DNA of 50,294 nt from Deltaproteobacteria bacterium Ga0077550 (GTDB lineage Bacteria > Myxococcota_A > Polyangia > Nannocystales > Nannocystaceae): positions 1 through 50,294 of the forward strand of contig LNFB01000231.1 of the NCBI GenBank assembly GCA_001464385.1. Reading direction: 5' to 3'. Below the pieces are notes generated by a model, which was not told the DNA's origin, made no database searches, and worked only from the letters and a program-made list of their open reading frames with translations. A program made the translations under genes and the position numbers. Of the stretch, positions 16,872 to 24,123 are shown in pieces (position 1 is the stretch's first letter; each line of letters opens with the position of its first letter).

Positions 16872-19800
16872 GAGGATCGTCGACGAGCACCGCGCCGTCG
16901 CGGCTGCGGCGGACGAGCTCGCCGAACCACAGGCGTTCGAGTGTCCCGACCGCGGTGAGGTCGACGGGGAACGCGGTGGTGAGCCCGGTCGATGGCATCG
17001 TGACGATGCCGTCGGCGAAGACCTCGCGCACCGCGGGCATGCGGTGCAGCGGCTCGGGTGCGTTGCGCGGCCGTGGGGCGAGCGCCCGCCCGCCGAGCTC
17101 GGTGTGGCCGAGGCCCGTGCGGGCGGTGAGCGTGCGGATCGAGAGGTGATGTGCGGTGGCCCGATCGGCGGGCCAGAACCGGTGCAGGCCCGCCTCGAGG
17201 CCGAGCACCCAGCCGCAGTGCGGACCCGTCACCGACACGATGAGGTCGCGCCACGGCGCGTCGTCACCGGTGGTGGCGAAGTCCTCGCGCACGCGATCGA
17301 GCGGCCGCGGCGGGCCCCACGGGAGGGCGGGCCAGTCGGGGCTGCGATCGCCGGCGCGGTGATCTCCGGCGCGGTGATCTCCGGCGCGGTGATCTCCGGC
17401 GCGGTGATCTCCGGCGCGGTGGATCGACACGCTCCAGCGGCGCTCGTCCGCCCACGCGGCGAGCCACGCCAACCACTGGACGATGGGGGTCACGGCCGCG
17501 GGGGCGTGCACGCCGATCGAGATCGCGTCGCGTGGGTCGCCGACGAAGATCGCGGTCACCACCGCGACCTCGAAGGCCGCGTGCGCGGCGTCGGCGTCCC
17601 CGACCAGGTCGCCGGACAGCTCGCCCGTCGCGTCGCCCGCTGCGAGCTCCTCGACGGCCTCGATCGCGCCCATCGCCGCGTCGAGGCGCGTGAGCGCCTC
17701 GGTGATCCGCTGGTGCTCGCGCAGGGCCGCGACGCCGTGATCACGGGCGTACTGGGAGGCCGCGCCCTGGGGCTGCGCGGCGAGCTCCGCGGTGAGGTAC
17801 GCCGCGCGCTGCCGCAGCTCCTGGACCGCGGGGGTGTCGAGGGCGGCCGCCGCATTGCGGCGCAGCCGGGCGAACCGTGCGACCCCGGAGATCGAGCTGC
17901 GGCCCGCCGGCGGGGCGACGATGGCGATCCGCAGCGCGCCGAAGGCCCCGTCGCGGTCCGCTCGACGCTCGCCGAGCGCCGCGGCGAGGCCGTCGTCCCC
18001 GAGCGCCACGACGACGCTCGCGCCCTCCCCGAGGGCCCCGGTCTCCGACAGCATGCCGGCGACCGGCGCGACCAGGTGATCCTCGAGCTCGCGTCGAAGC
18101 GCGCGCGCGCCATAGATCGGCGAGTAGCCGCGCGTCGCGAGCTCGGCGAGCGCCGCGTCGGTCACCTCGAGGGCGATGCCCCGCTGGGCGAATGCGGCGC
18201 GCTCGCGGATGCGCTGCAACGAGACGCGCGCGACCTCGGCGATCTCGGCCCGATCGAGCGACGCGAACGGGATGATCCGATCGATGCGGTTGACGAACTC
18301 CGGTCGGAAGTGCCGATCGACCTGCTCGGTGTAGTAGCGGCGCTCGTCGTTGCCGGCCTGCACCTGGGCGCCGCCGAAGCCCGAGCCGCCGCCCGTCGGT
18401 CGGTGGCTCGCGCCGAGGTTGCTGGTCATGATGATGATGGTGTTGCCGAAGTGCGTGGTGCGGCCGCGCGCGTCGGTGAGCCGTCCCTCGCCGAGGACCT
18501 GCAACAGCAGGTCGAACACGGCCGGGTGGGCCTTCTCGATCTCGTCGAGCAGGAGCACCGAGAACGGCTGCTGGCGGATGCGCCGGGTCAGCTCGCCGTC
18601 ATCGCTCTGGGTGCCGCGGATCAACCGCTCGGCGGCCCAGGGGTCGGTGTACTCGCTCATGTCGAAGCGGACCATGCGCTCGGGCCCGCCGAAGAGGATG
18701 CGCGCCAGCGTCTTGGCGACCTCGGTCTTACCGACGCCGGTGGGCCCGACGAACAGGAAGTTCGCCAGCGGCTTGCCCGGCGGCTGCAGCCGGGCCTTCA
18801 CCGTGCACAGCGTCTCGGTGACGCGCGCGATGGCCTCGTGCTGACCGATCACGCGGCGGCGGAACTCGTCCTCGAGCGCACCGCGGCGCAGCCGCTCGTC
18901 CTCGCGCAGCAGGAACATCGGCATCCCGGTCCGCAGCGAGAACGCCCGGTACACGTCGTGCACGTCGATGACGTGGGGCGCTCCGGTGGCGTCGACGTCG
19001 TGGCGATGGATCGCGCGCAGCTCCTCGAACAGGCGCACCGCCTTGCCGGGGAACGCGGCGTCCACCAGGTAGCGCTCGCACAGCTCGACCAGGGGGGCGA
19101 CCGCGGCGGCGTGCAGCGACGGCCGATCGGGCTCGCTGCGCCGCGCCCACGTCGCCCGCGCGGCGACGATCGTGACGGTGGCCTCCGCGCCCAGCGGCTC
19201 GACCGTGACCCGGTGCATGCAGGCGAGCAGCGCGGGCTGCTGCTTCTCGAACTGCTCGAACGCCTCCGCGGTGCACTCGCCGATCAACCGCACCCGGCCC
19301 TCGACGAGCCACGGTCGCAGGGCGGAGGCGAGGTCCTCCATGCCGCCGCTCTTGCCGGCGAAGAGGTCGGCGAGGTTGTCGAAATAGAGGATCGCGTCGA
19401 GGGTCGCGGCCGCCTGCATCACCGCGTGGATGCGCTCGGCGAGCTCGCCGAAGCCGGACTGGCCGGCGACCAGGGCCGCGCCCGAGGTCGCGAACACCGG
19501 GTTGCTGCGGAAAGGCACCACCGACTGCGAGAGCAGGGCCTCGAGCACGGCGGTCTTGCCCGCGAGCGCCGGGCCGACCAGCGCCACGCCGACGCGCTCT
19601 TCGCCGCCGAGCAGCGCGGCGAGCCGCGTGATCTCGTCGGTGCGTCCGATCGTCGCCGGACCCCGGCGGGTCGCGTTGGCCCGCAGCGCGTCGGTGCCGA
19701 TGCGCTCGAGCAGTGCCCGCGCGGCGGTGCGCGAGCGCTCGCCCTCGTTCAGGCGTCGCGACTGCGCCCGGGCGCCGGCGTCGTCGTGGTCGCTGCGCCG

Positions 19801-20310
19801 TACCGAGACCGCGACGCGGTGCAGGCCGTGGGCCGAGGCGGGCAACAGCGCGGCCCACTGCGCCGGGTCGAACTCGCGGGCGGCGACCTGGCGGGTGACC
19901 TCGTCGGCGACGCGGCGCTGCAGCTCGTCGCCGGGCGCGACGTGGAGCACGTGTCGCAGCGGCAGGACGTGGACCCACCATGCGTCGCCGTCGGGGATCG
20001 CCACGCACGGGATCGCGATCGGACGATCGACGCCGAAGCGACGATCGAGATCCTCCCGGGGCAGGGCCACCGGGATGTCGTGCAGCACGGCCCCGTCGGG
20101 GAACGAGAAGCCCGCGAGCTGGTCGGCCGGCACCTTCGCGAGGTGTTCGGCGAGGAACATCCGCTGGGTCGCGAGGGCCTCCTCGAGATCACCAGCGCGG
20201 CACACCAGGTCGGGGTTGCCGAGGGGATACGCGTACACGGCACCCGAAGCGTGCGTGCGGACCACCACGGGCGGCGCGAGTTCCAGCGTGACGGCCAAGG
20301 GCGCGCGCAT
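16864..20310 (-). CDS. Clp-type ATPase with GGQ-less release-factor-like C-terminal domain (first of three)
   Basis: 1148 aa from ATG 20310; the frame upstream is the hairpin region, not coding. N-terminal domain (about 1-210) is unassigned and beta-rich. AAA 1: GPALAGKT (about 251), weak Walker B ILYFDNL, and a Clp-like RLIGECTAEAFEQF strand. AAA 2: GPTGVGKT (about 527), LLLDEIEKAH (about 589), IMTSN, FVNRIDR (about 675), GARALRR. About 830-1060 resembles release factor 2 before its GGQ loop: a helical hairpin, then VQWLAWLAAWADERRW, a loop, IVSVTGPHCGWVLGLEAGLHR, where RF2 has LRIEGPYAYGYLKSEAGVHR. The loop is expanded by five HRAGD repeats. GGQ and the stop-codon recognition motif are not seen. 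Likely promoter-proximal gene of the ATPase operon. Confidence 0.8.
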   Translation of the reverse strand: MRAPLAVTLELAPPVVVRTHASGAVYAYPLGNPDLVCRAGDLEEALATQRMFLAEHLAKVPADQLAGFSFPDGAVLHDIPVALPREDLDRRFGVDRPIAIPCVAIPDGDAWWVHVLPLRHVLHVAPGDELQRRVADEVTRQVAAREFDPAQWAALLPASAHGLHRVAVSVRRSDHDDAGARAQSRRLNEGERSRTAARALLERIGTDALRANATRRGPATIGRTDEITRLAALLGGEERVGVALVGPALAGKTAVLEALLSQSVVPFRSNPVFATSGAALVAGQSGFGELAERIHAVMQAAATLDAILYFDNLADLFAGKSGGMEDLASALRPWLVEGRVRLIGECTAEAFEQFEKQQPALLACMHRVTVEPLGAEATVTIVAARATWARRSEPDRPSLHAAAVAPLVELCERYLVDAAFPGKAVRLFEELRAIHRHDVDATGAPHVIDVHDVYRAFSLRTGMPMFLLREDERLRRGALEDEFRRRVIGQHEAIARVTETLCTVKARLQPPGKPLANFLFVGPTGVGKTEVAKTLARILFGGPERMVRFDMSEYTDPWAAERLIRGTQSDDGELTRRIRQQPFSVLLLDEIEKAHPAVFDLLLQVLGEGRLTDARGRTTHFGNTIIIMTSNLGASHRPTGGGSGFGGAQVQAGNDERRYYTEQVDRHFRPEFVNRIDRIIPFASLDRAEIAEVARVSLQRIRERAAFAQRGIALEVTDAALAELATRGYSPIYGARALRRELEDHLVAPVAGMLSETGALGEGASVVVALGDDGLAAALGERRADRDGAFGALRIAIVAPPAGRSSISGVARFARLRRNAAAALDTPAVQELRQRAAYLTAELAAQPQGAASQYARDHGVAALREHQRITEALTRLDAAMGAIEAVEELAAGDATGELSGDLVGDADAAHAAFEVAVVTAIFVGDPRDAISIGVHAPAAVTPIVQWLAWLAAWADERRWSVSIHRAGDHRAGDHRAGDHRAGDHRAGDRSPDWPALPWGPPRPLDRVREDFATTGDDAPWRDLIVSVTGPHCGWVLGLEAGLHRFWPADRATAHHLSIRTLTARTGLGHTELGGRALAPRPRNAPEPLHRMPAVREVFADGIVTMPSTGLTTAFPVDLTAVGTLERLWFGELVRRSRDGAVLVDDPPQ
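17346..17423. repeat. 15-bp coding minisatellite (HRAGD x5)
   Basis: Four exact tandem copies of GCGGTGATCTCCGGC (17356-17415) with partial copies on both sides. They are in frame and encode HRAGD five times within the release-factor-like region of the first ATPase. Copies are identical at DNA level, which points to recent expansion. Confidence 0.9.
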
Positions 20311-20344
20311 GATACCGCGTCCGTGCGAGGGACGCGGGTGACGC

Positions 20345-20408
20345 GTGGCCCGTGGGCGGGCCACGACTGGCCCGTGGGCGGGCCACGACCGGCCCGCGGG
20401 CGGGCCAC
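20345..20408. repeat. three tandem near-identical hairpins upstream of the HUH transposase
   Basis: A 20-bp inverted repeat (arms of the type GTGGCCCG / CGGGCCAC) occurs three times with a 22-bp period: 20345-20364, 20367-20386 and 20389-20408. It lies in the 184-bp gap between the ATPase operon start (20310) and the transposase start (20495). HUH transposases act on hairpins, so these may be its recognition or end sequence, but they could also be terminators or operators. Confidence 0.6.
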
Positions 20409-20494
20409 CGGCTGTCGGCGGGCGACGGGGCCCCGCGACACCCTTGCCCCGCGGGTGTTGGCACGCCGCTTGGAATGCCGAGCGGACCTCCGCC

Positions 20495-21760
20495 ATGAAC
20501 ACGCGCGCCACCGCCACTGCGGCGCAGCTCGATCTCCTCGGCGAGGTCGGGCTCGACGCCGAGTGCCTGCACCGCATCGGGGTCCCCGGCGACGCTGCGA
20601 CTCGGCTGCGCGAGCGGTGGGACGGCGATCGATTGCCGTGCGTCGGCGAGGCGCAGCTGCGCTGCGACACCTGCGGGCTCGCGGCGGCGGTGCGCTTCCG
20701 CTGCGCGGGGCGCTGCGAGCGGGACTGCGAGCACGGCGAGCGGGCGGCCGCCGCCCTGATGCGGGTGATCCCGCGGGTGCCCGTGCGGCACTGGGTGCTG
20801 CGATTGCCCGGCGTGCTGTGCAGCGCGTCCGCGGTCGATCAACGGCTGGTGCGCGAGCTGTCGCGCGAGTTCCTCGCCCAGGTCTTCGCGTTCGTGCGGC
20901 GGCGGGTGCCGGCCGACGCGGCGGGGATCCAGTGCGGCGGCGTGAGCCTGGTGCACCGCACCGCCCGCGCGCTCGTCCTCGACGTGCACGTCCACGCGCT
21001 CGTCCTCGACGGCGGCTACGTCGCGGCCGAGCGCGGCCTCCGGGAGTTCGTGCCCATGGCCGACGAACCGACGACGGACGAGCTCGCGGCGCTCGCGGTC
21101 GCGGTGCGCGAGCAGCTCTTGGCCCGGTGGCGACGGCGTCGCGGGGCGACCGGCGATCGCGAGCCGTGGCGCGTGGCGATCGAGCAATCGCTGGTGGCGG
21201 GGCCGGTGGCGTCGACGGCCGTGCGGCGCATCCGGGTCGAGGGGGTGGGGCCCGGTCGCCCGCGCCGCGTCGGCGCCGGGGCGCGCAAGGACGGCTTCGG
21301 CGTCCATGCGATGGAGCGGATCGACGGCGCCGCGCGGGGGTCTCTCGCCGCCCTGGCGCGGTACCTGGTGCGGGCCCCGGTGGCGCTGGCGCAGCTCGGT
21401 GCCGGGCGGGACGGCCGGGTGGTGCAGCGGCTGTCGCGGCCGTTCGCGGACGGCAGCACCCACGTCGAGTTCTCGACCGACGAGCTCGCGCGGCGCCTCG
21501 TGGCGCTCACGCCCGCGGGCCACGTGCACCGCGTCTCCTATCACGGTGCCCTCGCCCCGGGCGCGGCGGCGAAGTGGCGCGCGCGTCCGCTGCAGCTCGC
21601 GTTGGTCGACGCGTCGCACCTCGTCCGCGCCCGCGGCCCGCGACGTCGCGATCGCGAGCCGTGGCCCAGCCCGAGCTGCGATCGCTGCGGTGGCCGCATG
21701 CGCGTGGTGGCGATCGACGAGGGCGTCGACGCCTCGCCGATCGTGGCGCGGCCCGCGTGA
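20495..21760 (+). CDS. IS91-family-like HUH (Rep-type) transposase
   Basis: 421 aa from ATG 20495. Seen: an N-terminal zinc-binding-like LRCDTCG; the HUH-type metal motif in LDVHVHALVLDGGY (about residue 165), matching IS91 HFHVxxPDG; a catalytic Tyr candidate in LARYLVRAP (about 289), matching KYLVRPP; the HVHRVSYHGALAPG block; and a C-terminal CDRCGGRMRV finger. Only one Tyr is obvious at the active-site position, as in ISCR-type relatives. IS91 elements move by rolling-circle replication. I did not find defined element ends, but three hairpins lie just upstream. It converges on hipA with a 29-bp gap. Base composition is like its surroundings. Confidence 0.82.
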   Translation: MNTRATATAAQLDLLGEVGLDAECLHRIGVPGDAATRLRERWDGDRLPCVGEAQLRCDTCGLAAAVRFRCAGRCERDCEHGERAAAALMRVIPRVPVRHWVLRLPGVLCSASAVDQRLVRELSREFLAQVFAFVRRRVPADAAGIQCGGVSLVHRTARALVLDVHVHALVLDGGYVAAERGLREFVPMADEPTTDELAALAVAVREQLLARWRRRRGATGDREPWRVAIEQSLVAGPVASTAVRRIRVEGVGPGRPRRVGAGARKDGFGVHAMERIDGAARGSLAALARYLVRAPVALAQLGAGRDGRVVQRLSRPFADGSTHVEFSTDELARRLVALTPAGHVHRVSYHGALAPGAAAKWRARPLQLALVDASHLVRARGPRRRDREPWPSPSCDRCGGRMRVVAIDEGVDASPIVARPA

Positions 21761-21789
21761 AGCACCTCGCGTCGCGCGGCGCAGGATCG

Positions 21790-23034
21790 TCAGCGGCCGC
21801 GCGCGCGGAGTCCCCGACGGGTCGCGCGGATCCCCTTGTCGATCGCACGACGTACGGCCACGAGCTCGTCGTCGCCCCCGAGCACGCCCGCGATCTCGGC
21901 GATCGCGGGCCCCAGCGCCTCGGCGATCGCGGCCGTCACCTCCTCGACCACCGCCTGCAGGTACCCCGACTTCACGCCGAGCGTCCGGGCCTCGTCGTGC
22001 CACGCGACGGCGGGGAGGTTGCCCCCGTCGGCGCGGCCGCCGACGGTCATCGCGAGGCGCGACGAGAGCCGCGCGTACGCGGTCGTGCACACGAGATCGT
22101 AGAAGGGCGCGAGCCGCCAGCGGCCATCGTCGTGCCGCAGCAGCGACAGGTTCTTGGCGTGGTTGTCGCGGTTGCCGACCACCGCGCAGAAGGCCAGCCA
22201 CCGCAGCAGCGCCCGCGAGTCGGGCAGCGGGCTCGCGCTGGCCTCGCGCACGAGTTCGAGGCAGCCGTGGAACGATGGGCCGCCCTCTGCCTCGTACTTG
22301 CGCCGTCGATCGAGGCCGAGCGCCTGGGCGAAGTCCTCCTGGTGACGGCGTCGGATCGGCGGGCCAACGCTGCGATCGAAGCGCGCGACCAGGAGCAGCG
22401 GCGCGCCGTGTCGCGTCCACAGCGCCGCGTCGACCGTGGGCAGCCCGACGCGGCGGGCCAACGAGAGCACGAGCGCTTCGTTCTGAGGCAGCGCGGCGAA
22501 GTCCCGGTGGGGGAGCTTGAGCAGGTGCGTCGACGGCGAGCCGTGCTCGGGCAGCAAGAGTTGGTCCCCGTCCAACCGCACGCCGAGCTTGTCCTGTGCG
22601 CCGGCGAGCGACAGCCGCAGCTCGTCCCCGACCGCGCCGGCGTAGGCGCCGGAGATCGACCACCGCTCGAGGTCCGCGTCCCGTAGGCGGCGATAGGCGT
22701 GCGGTGTCGCGGGTTGTCCATCGTCCTCGACGATGCGCAGCGCTCCAGCGCACTCGCGGCCGATCGCGCGCAGCAGGGCGAAGTCGTTGTCCTCGCTGAT
22801 GCCCAGGCGCCGGCACACGGCGGTGCGGACGCCACCCTCGGGGAGGAGGTTCCCGAAGAATCGCTCGGCCTCGATCCCGAACGGCTCGGCGCGCAGCGGC
22901 AGCGAGTGGCTGATCGCGAAGCGCGTCGGCGAGCGCAACCACTCGGTCGAGTACGCGAACGCCAGGCGGTGGTCGGGCGGGTCCGACAGCACCCCGATCG
23001 ACGCGTCGTCGGTGAGGACGTGGAGCGCGTTCAT
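21790..23034 (-). CDS. hipA: HipA-like Ser/Thr kinase toxin
   Basis: 414 aa. HipA-type kinases phosphorylate a translation target (glutamyl-tRNA synthetase in E. coli) and cause dormancy, and are neutralised by HipB. Seen: the N-terminal subdomain (FFGNLLPEGGVR), the LSLAGAQDKLGV segment that holds the autophosphorylated Ser and nucleotide loop, the THLLKLPH strand with the ATP-binding Lys, the catalytic loop GNRDNHAKNLSLL (about residue 288), and the metal-binding APFYDLVCTTAY. All key residues are present, so it looks active. The ATG overlaps the hipB stop (ATGA). Confidence 0.9.
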   Translation of the reverse strand: MNALHVLTDDASIGVLSDPPDHRLAFAYSTEWLRSPTRFAISHSLPLRAEPFGIEAERFFGNLLPEGGVRTAVCRRLGISEDNDFALLRAIGRECAGALRIVEDDGQPATPHAYRRLRDADLERWSISGAYAGAVGDELRLSLAGAQDKLGVRLDGDQLLLPEHGSPSTHLLKLPHRDFAALPQNEALVLSLARRVGLPTVDAALWTRHGAPLLLVARFDRSVGPPIRRRHQEDFAQALGLDRRRKYEAEGGPSFHGCLELVREASASPLPDSRALLRWLAFCAVVGNRDNHAKNLSLLRHDDGRWRLAPFYDLVCTTAYARLSSRLAMTVGGRADGGNLPAVAWHDEARTLGVKSGYLQAVVEEVTAAIAEALGPAIAEIAGVLGGDDELVAVRRAIDKGIRATRRGLRARGR

Positions 23035-23258
23035 CTCGGAGCTCCGCGATCGCGGAGCTCGACGATCAGCCCCAGCCGCTCGAGCACGCGGAGCACCTTG
23101 CCCAGCTCGAGCGTCGGTTTGCCGCGCTCGAGCTCCACGATGAAGCGCGGCCCGACGTCCGCGAGCGCGGCGAGCTCGATCTGGGTGGCGCCGAGGCGCT
23201 TGCGGTGGTCACGGACCAACGCGCCGAGCTCGGCGGGCGTTCGGACGGGGGTCTGCAT
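23031..23258 (-). CDS. hipB: HipB-like HTH antitoxin
   Basis: 75 aa from ATG 23258. It has a Cro/CI-type helix-turn-helix: RKRLGATQIELAALADVG, then RFIVELERGKPT and the LGKVLRVLERLGL helix typical of HipB. It should bind HipA and repress its own operon. The start at 23258 is chosen because longer frames read through the operator palindromes. The stop overlaps hipA ATG by 4 nt, giving coupled translation with the antitoxin first, the usual order. Confidence 0.88.
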   Translation of the reverse strand: MQTPVRTPAELGALVRDHRKRLGATQIELAALADVGPRFIVELERGKPTLELGKVLRVLERLGLIVELRDRGAPR

Positions 23259-23263
23259 CGTGA

Positions 23264-23277
23264 TTCCCGTACGGGAA
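23264..23277. promoter_or_regulatory. HipB operator 1 (14-bp palindrome)
   Basis: Perfect palindrome TTCCCGTACGGGAA, 5 bp upstream of the hipB ATG, so it overlaps the leader. It is part of a larger 21-bp inverted repeat with operator 2 (23264-23284 against 23307-23327, 22-bp spacer). Binding by HipB is inferred from position and identity of the copies. Confidence 0.75.
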
Positions 23278-23313
23278 GATATCGGCTCCGCCGCCCGAGC
23301 GCAAATCGATATC

Positions 23314-23327
23314 TTCCCGTACGGGAA
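23314..23327. promoter_or_regulatory. HipB operator 2 (14-bp palindrome)
   Basis: Second exact copy of TTCCCGTACGGGAA, 50 bp from the first. It also carries the CGATATC flank that makes it the mirror image of operator 1, so a dimer-of-dimers bound to both would be symmetrical. Confidence 0.75.
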
Positions 23328-23362
23328 CATTACGACCGCGCGGGGGCCGGGCGATGGAATCA

Positions 23363-23376
23363 TTCCCGTACGGGAA
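23363..23376. promoter_or_regulatory. HipB operator 3 (14-bp palindrome)
   Basis: Third exact copy of TTCCCGTACGGGAA, 49 bp beyond operator 2. The near-50-bp spacing (about five helical turns) puts all three sites on the same DNA face, which suits cooperative binding or looping as in E. coli hipBA. Confidence 0.75.
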
Positions 23377-23514
23377 GAACGCAGGAGGGCCCATCAGGGA
23401 CGCGCGGCCCTCGCCGCGTGCGGCACCGGCGAGGACCCAACGAGCGGCGTGGGTGAGACCGGCGGCACCGGCCCGACGACCGCGGAGCCGACGACGACCC
23501 GACGACGACGGTGA
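23377..23514 (+). pseudogene. probable lipoprotein N-terminus remnant
   Basis: In the frame ending at the TGA 23512-23514, the DNA encodes RAALAACGTGEDPTSGVG and a Thr/Gly/Pro-rich stretch. This is a lipobox followed by the linker typical of this genome's lipoproteins. There is a good AGGAGG ribosome-site-like sequence but no start codon at the right distance, and the frame stops inside the Thr-rich linker. It looks like a truncated relic next to the hip module; low GC skew evidence, so only tentative. Confidence 0.3.
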
Positions 23515-23575
23515 CGACCGCCGCGGTCGACTGCCCGTGACCGAACGACCGCGACGTTCTGCGATGATGCTCGCC

Positions 23576-24028
23576 ATGGAACCGACCTCCGATGCAATCC
23601 GCCGGATCCTCGAGGACACCCGCACGATCGCCGTGCTCGGGGCCCACTGGGAGCCGGCGCGTCCGGCCTGCTACGTGCCGGTCTATCTCGACGAGGTCGG
23701 CTATCGCGTGCTGCCGGTCAACCCCGCGGGCGTCGGCCGCACGCTCTTCGACGGCCCGCGCCGGCAGGCCTTCGTCGCGTCGCTCGCCGCGCTCGACGAG
23801 CCGGTCGACATGGTCGATGTCTTCCGCCGCGCCGAGCTGCTGCCGCAGCACGTCGACGAGATCCTCGGCATGACGCACCGGCCGAAGGTGGTGTGGTTCC
23901 AGCTCGGCATCCGCAACGACGCGGTCGCGGCCGCGCTCGAGGCCGCCGGGATCACCGTGGTGCAGGATCGCTGCACGCTCGCCGAGCACCGCCGGCTCGG
24001 GATCGCGGCGCGCACCGATCCGGGCTGA
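23576..24028 (+). CDS. CoA-binding domain protein (YccU-like)
   Basis: 150 aa from ATG 23576 (ATGs at 23564 and 23567 also in frame). Rossmann-fold CoA-binding protein: RRILEDTRTIAVLGAHWEP with the first strand-turn-helix, the VLPVNPAGVG block, VDMVDVFRRAE, VVWFQLGI and the closing VVQDRCTLAEHRRL. These match the YccU/CoA-binding family, typically about 140 aa and often annotated by similarity to succinyl-CoA synthetase alpha. Its cellular role is unknown in the family. It stands alone, transcribed away from hipBA. Confidence 0.88.
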   Translation: MEPTSDAIRRILEDTRTIAVLGAHWEPARPACYVPVYLDEVGYRVLPVNPAGVGRTLFDGPRRQAFVASLAALDEPVDMVDVFRRAELLPQHVDEILGMTHRPKVVWFQLGIRNDAVAAALEAAGITVVQDRCTLAEHRRLGIAARTDPG

Positions 24029-24123
24029 GACGGGCGGGCTGAGACGGATCAGCTCGGCGTCGACGTGCGTCGCGTGGCGACCGATGGCCGCCTTCCACGA
24101 GATGCGCCACCAGGCCGACGACC

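Noticed and set aside
13767..16958. A 1063-codon open frame on the plus strand
   Set aside because: Antisense to the second ATPase; composition typical of a shadow frame.
17346..17423. Possible CRISPR array (regular short repeats)
   Set aside because: The repeats are contiguous without spacers and encode HRAGD in frame inside an ATPase gene.
16255..22686. A 2143-codon open frame on the plus strand opposite the ATPase genes
   Set aside because: It is the antisense shadow of real high-GC genes: its translation is Arg/Gly/Ala/Asp-rich with no domain, while the minus strand shows full AAA motifs and the plus strand a transposase in another frame.
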